From Flavobacterium sp. NG2 (GTDB lineage Bacteria; Bacteroidota; Bacteroidia; Flavobacteriales; Flavobacteriaceae), in contig NZ_CP139420.1 in assembly GCF_034119845.1 (NCBI RefSeq), forward strand, positions 3,970,001 through 4,034,000: a DNA stretch of 64,000 nt, read 5' to 3'. Positions within the stretch are counted from its first letter, which is position 1. Every line of letters begins with the position of its first letter. Below the pieces are notes generated by a model that did no database searches, was not told the origin of the DNA, and saw only the letters and a list, made by a program, of their open reading frames with translations. The position numbers and the translations under genes were made by a program. Of the stretch, positions 46,901 to 58,900 are shown one piece after another.

Positions 46901-49900
46901 TAAGCTTAAAGCATTGTTTACCGATAAATTCTGATTGGAAAGACTTAGAATCCCATTGCGATTTAACGTTAAATTTTGGATTGATGGATTAGAGGTAAAC
47001 AAATTGGTCGAAAAATTTATATTGCCTGTTCCAAATACATTTAAAGATGAAAGGGAAGTTGCATTTAATTTTCCGTTAGTAGCAATTAAACTCCCACCGA
47101 TACCCAAGGTATTGGTATTAATAATAATTTGTCCTTCTGTTAAAGTTAGAGAGCCATTTACACTTGTATCCGTAGCTAAATTTACATGAGCAACATTATT
47201 GACCACTAGGTTTTCAAATGTAATTGGTGTTGAACCTGAAATTGCCTGAGCAGTAAATCCATCCAACGTTATTGTACTACCTGTAGTTGTAAATGTCCCA
47301 TTTTTAATAATATTTCCTCCAATGTTATGTTCATTTGAACCACAATTGAAGGTGGAGCCAGCACCGACTGTAAGATTACCACCAATTATTATATTGTTAT
47401 TAGCAGTCACAGAAGCAGTACCTGATATTTGTAAATTTCTTAAAACTGTTAAAACAGATACTGGCATCGTTTTCACACCTGTACCACTTAATATTAAACT
47501 AGAATATCTATTGGTCGCTGGATTAGGAATTACGACTACTTGGTTTCCTCCATTATATTCCACAGTTGTTGAAACTCCAGATGCCGTTGACCATAAGCCA
47601 TTATTATTCATCACCCCTTGTATTTTCATATAACTACCATCAGTCATATATAAATAAGCATCGTTGTCAATAGTGATATTATTAAAACTTGTTGAACCTG
47701 AAAATTTAGCAGCTTCATTTTTAAAAATGACAGTACTAGTTCCTGAATTAAATGTTCCTCCTTCATCTGCCCAAGCTCCATCTCCCCCCACAACGGTAAC
47801 TGTCGCATTGGCTGCGGAATTGACAATAGCTCCGCTCTTCATATTCAAGGTTTTAATTTTAGTAATAGTTGAAATTTTCGGACTATTGAGCGTCGAATAA
47901 GCATTAGGAATTATGATGTTTGTAAAATCAGATGGCCCTCCATTTGGTGTCCAGTTAGTAGGTGTTGTCCAAGACGTACTCACTGAACCGTTCCAAGTAA
48001 GGGTCTCTAACTCTGTAAGTCCTAATGAAAGTTGTAATGTTCCAAATGTAGCAGGGAAAAAAGAAACGTCGATATTGGTCAAATTAACCCAGTTTTCATC
48101 AGAATTATTATCAGAACGACCATGTTCAAAAAAGGTACCCGATGGGGTACGATAAGACTGGAACAATAATGAATTTTCATTATTTCCATTTAATTCGGTA
48201 TCTAGATAGGCTGCTGAAATAGTAGCAGCTGTTGGCAATAATTGATTGGCCCCAGTTTGAATAAATTCATAAATACGTTTAATACTATTAGGCCTCCAAC
48301 TAGAAGCCGTTCCAATACTCATTTTAACACTTATAGATGTTGGTAATGGGTTTCCATTATTTTCAAAATACAAGGTTGCGTTTTTATTATTAAAAGCATA
48401 ATATTGATTGTAAGTCATACTAGTCCTTTTGACAATTCCCGTTACATCACCATCTCCTATTACAATAGCATTAGCTCCTAAGGTAATTGTATTAGCTCCT
48501 GTATCTAAACTTCCTTGCGTGCTGGAAGGATTGACACTGCTTAAATTTAAAGTTTCTGTAATTGTAAAACTTCCTTCCGTTGTAACTCCATTAAGATTAT
48601 CAATAGTAATATAAGGCACTGCATCACCAACAAATGCTCCATCTGGAATAGATTGCGATTCATCAGCTTGAAAAATAAGTTTCGTTCCTGAACTTGAAGC
48701 ATCAATTTTGGCTCCATCGGTCAAGTACAAGCCACCTACTAGGGTCAACTCATGACCATTAGTAATAAAATTATAGGTACTTTGATTATTGACAATACTT
48801 CCTACTGTCCTATTCATATCTAAAACACAATGATTCAAAGGTGCAAGTGCAAAAACTACAGAGGCTTCTTCTAATGGCACAGACCCTGCAGACCAGTTGG
48901 CAGCCGTACCAAAATCATTACTTATGGTTCCTAACCAACGGTTGGCATTAAATTCCCAAGAACCTATATTAGGAGGATTTCCTCTGGCCGTCTGGCTATA
49001 ATCCAGAATTATTCCTGTACCATATACTCCATCCATTGAAGCTCTAAGTTTGTAATCAACTGCTGCATTACCACCAGCTAGTATAAATTGCGGGTCTACA
49101 ATGGTACTATTACTATCTTTTGAATTGACAACAGGTGTAGAGAGTTTATCCGAACCATTGTAATACCCCGGAACTCCCCCAACCCCAGGTGCATAATAAT
49201 TGTTATAATCTATTGTTAAATTATTTCCGCCATTGTAGTTGAGATAAATACCATAATGCAAACTAGAACCCCCAACGGTAGAACGGAAATTCGTAAATAT
49301 ATTATTTCTAAGGTCTCGCGTATTTTGTTTGTTATTCTCATAAAACGCATAGGATTTATTAGTAGCTCCAACACCTAAACTACCTCCTATATAAACCGTG
49401 TTGAAATAGACATTCGAATCACTTCCGCTAGTTCCTGGACTATAAATTCCATAAATAGTGGTCTGGGTATTTGAATCCAAGGTTATGATATTATTCGCAA
49501 AAGTAGTAGCGCCGTTAATGATTCGTATCCCATAAATACTAGCATCAATAGTTGAATTATGTACAGCTAGGTCATGAATAAAATTCCTGTTCACCAAGTT
49601 TGTACCTCCTAATCCATTAATACGAATTCCGGTTACATAACCCGAAAAAGCCGAATTAGTATTAGAGAGGTTATAAATATTACTTTCTGTTACTGTTGCA
49701 TTACCGGTAGTTCCGTTCATTTCGACTCCAATAACTGAACCAACTGTCGTTTCAATTGAGGCACTTGATAAATTATAAATATTGTTTTTAGTTAAAGTAA
49801 TTGTCCCTCCTGTACCGTAAACCCCTCGAGTTCTAGAAATTTGGCTACCAGAATATTCGTTTTTTAAATTATAAACTAAATTAGAGGTCAAAGTTGTAGT

Positions 49901-52900
49901 ACCCGAAGATTCTACATAAATCCCAATCAAATCTTGTCCCTCAGTCGCTGAACTTGCTGCGGTACCACAATAAATACTGTTTGGAGTTGTATTACTTCCT
50001 ATTAAATTAGAAGTAATAGTAGTTAATCCTGCAACTGGGGCTTTATAAATAGCTGCAAAACTATGCGAAGCACTACTAGAGCCTAATAAGTTGATAGAAC
50101 CAATGTTGTTTTTGGATATCGTATTTGTAGCAACACTTCCAATATAAATGGCATACGATTTCGCGTTGACAGAAGAGGTTACGACTATCGAACCTGTACC
50201 TGTGGTTGCACCAATTGTATTTGCAGTAACAGTTCCAATATTTACCGCTCCATTATTGACTTCTATTCCTCGCCAAGGAGTAGCCGAAGCAGTAGTATAA
50301 TTCCAGTTTTTGATCACATTGTTTTGAATTGAACTGGCAGTACTTGACCCAACATTCAAATACATCCCTGCAAAAGAATGGGTAGTAAGTGCATTGACCG
50401 TCCATGCTGTTCCCCCACTAGAAGCTGCTGTTCCTCCAATAAAATTATTGGTTATTGTAAAATTATTTCCTGCTGTATTATCGATTCGGATTGCTGTGTA
50501 CCCAATGTTACTCCCCGTTGGGACAAAAGAAGTGGTTTCATAAAAACTATTATTGGTTACCGTACAATCAGACGTAAATGAATTAAGATGTATCGCATTC
50601 GAAGCTATACTTCTATTCAGAAAATCATAAAAATTATTATTTCTTATCGTAATAGCATTATTTTCACTTCCACTCGAACCAGCTGAGTACAGTGCGTTTA
50701 CAGACCTATTCCCAGAAGCATTACTAATGTTACAAAATTCTATACTATTATTATCGTTTCCATTTCCAGATATTGAAGTCCCAATAGACAAAACACCTGA
50801 AGTTGTACTGGTTGAAGAACCATAAATATTACAGTACTTTATAGTGTTGTTTTCGGCAGAATTAATCCAACGGATAGTAGCTGTTGATGCAGCAGCTGTA
50901 CTCGTATTACTAATCGAAAGATTTTTGATCGACCCCGATTGGTTTACCCTTCCATCAATAGTCACATTATCGGCTCCATTCAAATCAATTAGCGGGGCAT
51001 TGTCAAGGGAACCAGTAATTGTAATTCCAGTTTTGGCAGGAAACATTTTTAAAGTAGTCCATAAACCCGCATTTAAAACCGCTGGTGTGCTTTCGGTAAA
51101 ACTACCTACAAATGAAATAGTAATATTTTTGGCAGACTGATCATAGGAATTAATAGCTGTAAAGGCCGAAGCTAAATTGATATAAACTCCATTGGTACTA
51201 TTATGAGCATTTGCAATAACGACATTGGGAGCTTTTCCATCAAACTCATCCGCTCCAATATCAGGGGCTGTACCTGAACCATTCGTTTGTGTTGGAAACC
51301 CAGGATTACCTGCCCTAATATCACCATCAAAATCTGTTGTTATACCCGCAATAGCTACTCCTCCACTTTCTATAAATGAAATAGTGTTCGAATTAATTTT
51401 CAAAAAGGTATTTTGGGTTCCATCGGTACTCAGAAAATTAGGCGCTTCTGATACAGAGACCTGATCACGTGGTGCAATAGTACCTGCTGTATAAATCCCT
51501 TCAGTATAACTTCCAAATGTCTGCGCTGCACTCGTTCCATCAGAATAGATAAGATTACTCGCGCTAGGAACCCCAGCATAAAATAAATTGTTATTAGACA
51601 AGTTCGAATAATTTTTTAAAGCATCACTACTTCCTGAGCTTCGAAGAAATGCTACTGTATAACCTGTACCATTAGCAGTAGATTGATTCACAATAATATT
51701 GTTTCTCAAGTATAATGCTCCTGTAGTACTTGTTGTATTGGCAGTATGATAAATTCCTGTTGATCCAAAATTGGTTCCACTTGAGGTAGCATTTAGAAAA
51801 ACAGTATTGAAGTAAATATTGGATTGGGATCGCAATCCAGTATTGGCAATACTTATACCTCTTACAGCATCAGTGGTATTGGCAGCCGTAGCAACTATGT
51901 TACCAATTTTATTATTGTATAGGGTTGTAATTTGATCATCTACAGCTCCTGTTACCAGAATCCCATGTACTGCTCCTGATACTAAACTAGCACTACTAGA
52001 TGAAATAGTATGTATTTTGTTGTTGTACAAATTATTAATTGCGCCACCTGCTATCTCTATTCCACTCACACTTCCTGTCGAAATACCATTGGCTTGTATA
52101 TTATATATTGTGTTTTGGTAGATGTTTTTTACAGTTCCTCCTGTAGTAATTGCAATCCCTTTTACAGTGGTTGAAAGAGTACCTGTAGAAATAAGCGAAT
52201 GAATAGTGTTTGAGAAAATACTATCACTTCCCGCCCCTGTAGTTATACCTGAAATTGGGCCAGCAGACGAAATATTGCTAATCGTATTATTTTTTGTTGC
52301 ATTGTTAGCACTAGAAATATTAACAGTCAATACTGTTATAGTACCTGTTCCTGCTGTCCAATTGTTAAAAGTATTCCCTTCAATAGTTTTAGTAGGATTA
52401 CCTATTCCAGCATCTGTATTAATCCATCCAGCAATTGTGGCAGAACCATTAATAGTAATATTAGAGAAATTGTTGTTGTTGTTGTTTACAATAACATTAC
52501 TATTATTAGTTGAAGTTGTGCTACTAAACAAAGTAATTGCCCCACTGGAAGCTGTTCTTGTAAATGCTGTTACAATACTATTGTTATTTATATTCTGAAT
52601 ACCATTGGCTTGCATGATAACATTATTTGTTATAAAATTGATTGCCCCAGTAGTATTCACGCTTAAATTAGTAAACGTATTATTACTTATATTTTGTGAT
52701 AAAGTAGTAGCAGTATTATTGATATAAGTATGAGCATTCGTTCCTGCAACAGCATAGGTAATACCTTGAATATTATTATTTTGTATACTAAGGTCGGTAT
52801 TAGCAGTACCATTAGTATTACTAATACCTAAAAGTGTAGCTGCTGAGGCAACTGAGTAGGTAACTAAACCACCATCCGCATTTCCGAGTTGGTTGTTATT

Positions 52901-55900
52901 GATGTTGATTGCACTTGTAATAGTACCTGAATTGGTTACCCCTGTAAACGTTCCCGTTCTTACAGTATTATTCCTAATAATATTGTTGTTTATATTGGCT
53001 GTTGCAAATGCCACAGCATTCACAATGGCATTAAACGCTCCTGTTCCATTATTAGTTCCTGAGATGACACTATTGGAGACGTTTGTTAGTGTACCACTTC
53101 CCGCAGTGATAGTCGTGATTCCTGTAAATATCGAAGCCCCTGTACCTCCGGCAGTACATCCAGTAATAGTATTTCCTGTAATGGTTACATCTGTTCCCGC
53201 ATTGTTTGTTATCCCTGTAAATGAATTTACAAAAGCAGCTGTTCCGGTAACTAAACCTGAAATAGTGTTATTAGTTATCGTCATTGTAGCGGTAGCACCA
53301 GAACTAATAGCTACAATAGGTGCTGCTGCTGCTGTTCCAGTAGTCATATTACTAATACTATTATCCGATATAGTACTAGAACCAGTAGTAATAGTCATAA
53401 CGGTGAGCGCTGCTGAACCGCCAGTCCAATTGCTAAAAGTATTTGAGCTAATCGTTTTATTTAGACTGGTGTTAGAATTAATCCAACCAGAAATAATTGT
53501 TGTACCAGTCACGGTAACATTGGAAAAATTATTAGAATTTTGCGTAATTACTGATCCAGGTTGTGACGTTCCCGTCGTATTACAAAAAGTAACAGTACCA
53601 CCAGCTCCACCTTTATTAAAGGCCGTTACGATAGCATTATTATTCACTGTTTGCACTCCGTTAGCAAACAAACCGCTACTATTGGTTATAAAGGTCACAC
53701 TCCCTGTTGTATTCACATTCAAATTTGTAAAGGTATTACCGCTGATATTCTGCGATAAGGTAGCGGCTGAATTAACAATATAAGAGTTCACATTTGTACC
53801 TGCAACCACATAATTAATCCCTTGTATATTATTATTTTGTATAGAGAGGGCACAACTAACTGCTCCTGCCGTATTACTTATACCATATAAGATTGCAGAA
53901 TTTGCAAGGTTACTATAGCTAATAAACCCGCCATCTGAATTCCCAAGTTGATTGTTATTAATATTAATAGCAGTTAATACACCACCTGAGTTGGCAATTC
54001 CAAATACCTCACCACCAGCAACCGTTTTGATTAAATTTCGAATTATATTTGATGTAATATTTAAATTATTTGCGGCAGCTGTATTTGAAATCCCCTTAAT
54101 CCAACCTGTTTTTGTTGTTGTACCTGTCGTTATTCCAGTATTATTAATACCAATAATTTTATTTCCACTAATGGTAATAACATCGGTAATCCCAGTATTT
54201 AGTATACCATTAAATGAAGAAGTGCTTGTACCAAATACCGAAACATTTTGGACTGTATTATTGTTTATGGAGGTAATTCCTGTGGATGCATTGACAATTC
54301 CATTTAGGGTACATACTGAAGTGGTCAACCCTTCTGTTCCGATAGTAATTGAGTTAGGGATTGTTTCACTTCCAATTAAATTGGCGGCTATTGTAAATTG
54401 ACCTCCACCAAGGGTATAAATACCATGAAAAGTATAACCAATCGCAGCTTCAGTTCCTGGAGTACTAATGTTCCCGATGTTGTTATTTTGAATGGTAACA
54501 CTCGATGTTGACTTGGCATAAATACCTGTTATTACTCCTGCAGTCGTTGTTGATGTAACAGCGATGGAATCCGAACCTGAAGTCGCTCCAATAGTATTGG
54601 CGCTAACATTTACCATTCCTGACAATACAGAAATTCCAGAAAAAATACCAGGCAATGCAGAAGCACTTGAAGTTGTGTAGGAAATTCCAGCTATCGTATT
54701 TCCTTGTATAGTTGAAGCAGTTGCATTACTTACAGTTACTTCAATGCCTCGAAATGTATTGGCTACAGCACCAGTATACACTGTAGTACCAGTTGAAGAT
54801 GTATTTGCGTAACCTATTATATTGTTACTTATTAAATAATTCGAACCAGATGCTGTTAGAATTTGGATGGCCCGTTGTACAACTGCGACTGTTGCTGTTC
54901 GTGTTGCAGTCTGGAAAAAATTATTACCACTTATAGTCCATGCAGAACTATTTGAGGCAACAAAAATACCATTAGAAGCTAGAGTTGCACTAAAATAATC
55001 GGAAATTTGGTTACCCGATATTGTTATTTCACTATTATCAATCAAAGTAGAACTTCCTGCGGAGTAAATAGCATTTGTTGGTAAGTTGGTTCCTGCAGCA
55101 CCTATCGTGTTATTAGAAAATATATTCCCATCATTTCCTGTAGAAGTACCTGAACCCAAAACAACCACTCCTGAGGTAGCACTTGTACTGGATCCTTCAA
55201 TAATACAATTGGTAAAAGTATTGTTTATCGCATCATTTGTAAGACTTATTGCTGTAGCACTTGTTCCGGTATTTGTATTTCTAATTGTTAATGAACTACC
55301 ACCTGTGTTTAATCCATCAAATATAACATTATCTGCACCCGTTAAATTTATCAATGGGACATTCACGTTACCTGCAAGGACTGCTGCCACTCCAGCATCT
55401 GGCTTTATAGTCAATGTATAATTACTAGAACATCCATACAATATTTGATTTAATGTATTTGCCCCAGTCTCCGTTGTATTACTTTTTACAAGTACAACTA
55501 AATTACTTGAAAGTCCCTTCGCATTAATATCACTAAATAAACCTCCAGCTCCTGTAAGGCTAGTATAATCACAACCTGAAGTACAAACTGTTTTTGTGTT
55601 ACTTAATCCTGCTAATATGGTGAAACTATTTATGGTTCCTCCAATAGGGAAAGCTGTAACTGAAAGGTTTACACTTGCAGGTGCTAAAGTAAATGTACCG
55701 TTGTTTATTCCAACGTACGGAGATGGAGTTACGATATCTTGGGCAACAACAAAATATTGAATTACACTTCCTGTTGTTACACCACCATTAACCAATGAAT
55801 AATCGATATTAAATATAAATGGACTTACTGTGTTGCTGGCTTCAACATATTTCCATCCATCAGTGATGCTGGTATTAGTCAATGCAAAAATATTGCTATT

Positions 55901-58900
55901 GGTTGATTTTTTATAATAAATACGGGGTCTAGTCCCTGCAGTGGTATTTACCCCTGTTGCATCCGTAATGGTGGCCGAAATAGTCTGTGTGCTAGTACAG
56001 GATGTATTGGTCAACAAAGTATAGGTTATAGAAGGAGCTGATGAATCAAAACGAGTATAATTACCTTCATGCGCACCTAAGTCTGGAGCAGTAGTACTTC
56101 CTGGTACATAACCTGGATTTCCTTGACGAATTTGTCCGGCATAGTCTAAAGTGACACCATCAATAGTTACAGCACCACTTTCTATTTGAGTAGGAACAGT
56201 AGCATTGATTCGCATAAAATCGACATTGGTTCCAACCGTACTAATAAATGTTGGGTTCTCTGAAACTGAAGCTTGATCTCGTGGAGCTATGGTTCCTGCT
56301 GTGAATACCCCTGTTTTGTAAGCAGCTATAGTTTGAGCTGTACTGGTTCCATCTGCATAAATCAAATTTTTAGCGCCTGGTGTACCTGCATAAAAAAGGT
56401 TATTATTAGACGTAGATGCATAATTAGCCAACATTCCTGAAGTTCCACTACTTCTAAAAAAAGCAACTGTTTGTCCCGTACCATTAGCTGTAGAAATATT
56501 AACAATGATATTATTTCTTAAATCTAAGGCAGCTGTTGTTGCTGTTGTATTTGAAGTGTGATAAATTCCAGAAGAACCAAAGTTAGTTCCTGTGGAAGTC
56601 GCATTTAAGTATATTGTATTATAATAAACATTAATATTTGAAAATGCTCCTGTTGAAATAACACTGATACCCCTCACCGCATTCGCTAAACTCATCGCTG
56701 GTGTACGTATGTCACTAATTAAATTATTTCGTATCGATACTGTTTGATAAGCAGTCGCTCCTGAAACTTGAATTCCTTGAACAGAAACTGTCATTGCTGT
56801 GCTTGTAGACGAAATATCATAGACTTTATTTCTATAGATATTAATTGCTGTTCCTGTAGAGACAACCCAAATTCCACTAACTGTTCCCGTTGAAATGGCA
56901 TTTCCAGAAATTCCATAAATAGTATTCTGATAGGCATTTACCGTAGTTCCACCCGAAATATAAATACCTCTAACAGAACCAGTAGTCAAAGTGTTTCCCG
57001 TGATTCCGTAAATAGTATTACTGTAAATATTTTTAGTAGTACCTGCTGTTACATTTATTCCTGTAACAGTTGTAGTCAAAGTTCCACTTGAAATCAAATT
57101 AAATATGCTATTCGAAAATATAGTATCATTACCCGCAGCTGTTGTAATACCAGTAATTGTCCCAGCGCTTGTGATATTGCTTATAATGTTGTTTTTTACA
57201 CTATTATCAGTACTATTAATATTTACCGTTAAAGCGGTTATAGTACCTGTTCCCGCATTCCAATTGTTGAAGATATTCCCTTCTATATTTTTAGTAACTA
57301 AACCATCCCCTGCATCGGTATTAATCCATCCTGCTATAGTAGCTGTTCCATTAATTGTAATATTAGAAAAATTATTCCCTATGTTATTTACCGTCAAATT
57401 GTTGTTACTATTAGCGGCTGTGGTAGTAAATAAAGTTAAAGCACCACTAGAAGCAACACGTGTAAACGTTCCTGAAATACTATTGTAATTAATGTTCTGA
57501 ACACCATCCGAAGGCATTACAATATTGTTTGAAATAAATATAATGGCTCCAGTCGTATTTACACTTAAATTAGTAAAAGTATTATTAGTTATTGTTTGTG
57601 ATGATGTAGTAGCTGAGTTAATGATGTAGGTATTGGCATTAGTCCCAGCCACTGAATAAGTAATACCTCTGATATCATTATTTTGAATCGAAAGATCACT
57701 ATTTATAGTACCTCCTGAATTATTTACACCCAATAAAGTAGCTGAAGATGCTACCGAATAGTTAACTAAACCTCCTGTAGCATTACCCAGTTGATTGTTA
57801 TTAATAGTAATAGTATTTGTTACTGCTCCCGTATTAGAAATGGCAGTAAATGTACCCGTTGCCACAGTATTGTTTCTGATAATATTATTGCTAATATTTG
57901 CTGTAGTAAATGCTACGGAATTCAAAATTGTGTTAAATGCTCCTGTACCCGAATTGGTTCCTGAAATAATACTATTCCCTGTATTTGTAAGCGTCCCACT
58001 TCCAGCTGTGACGGTTGTAATTCCTGTAAATACAGATGCTCCAGTACCACCTGCTCTACAGCCGGTAATGGTATTTCCTGAAATAGTTACATCGGTACCC
58101 GCATTGTTTGTAATACCCGTAAAAGAATTTGTAAATGCAGCTGTTCCTGAAACTAGATTTGATATAGTATTATTGGTTATGGAAATAGTATCGGAAGCCC
58201 CTGAACTTATAGCAATAATTGATGCAGCTGCTGCTGTTCCAGTAGTCATATTACTAATTGTATTATCAGAAATAATACTTGAACCTCCTGTGATTGTCAT
58301 AACTGTTAAAGCAGCCGATCCTCCGGTCCAGTTGCTAAAAGTGTTGTTACTAATCGTTTTATCTAAACTTGAGTTACTGTTTATCCAACCTGAAATGATT
58401 GTTACACCAGATACACTAACATTAGAAAAATTATTAAAACTTTGTACTATTGATGATCCCGGTTGAGATGATGCACCAGTTGTATTACAAAAAATAACCG
58501 TACCTCCTGCACCCGATTTAGTAAAGGTCCCGACAATACTATTGCTATTTACTGTTTGAACTCCGTTAGCAAACAAACTATTGCTATTAGCCATAAAAGT
58601 AACATTCCCAGTAGTATTTACTGTCAAATTCGTGAAGGTATTACCACTGATATTTTGAGTTAGCGTTGCTGCAGAATTTGAAATATAGGTATGTGCACTA
58701 GAACCTGTCACCGAATGGACTATACCTTGAAAATTATTATTTTGAATGGAAAGATCACAACTTGCTGCTCCTCCTGTATTACTGATACCGGCTAATGCAG
58801 CTGAGTTAGCTGCTGTGTAAGTTATCAACCCTCCATCAGCATTACCCAGCTGATTGTTATTGATATTTATTGATGTAATAACGGCCGCTGCATTTGATAT

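Noticed and set aside
52893..53783. Long plus-strand open frame (296 codons) opposite the giant gene
   Set aside because: It is antisense to a clearly coding, highly repetitive gene. Similar frames recur opposite the duplicated modules (e.g. 57795-58466) because the codon pattern rich in Asn, Thr and Ile leaves few stops on the other strand. The encoded text is Val/Leu/Pro-rich and unlike any protein family.
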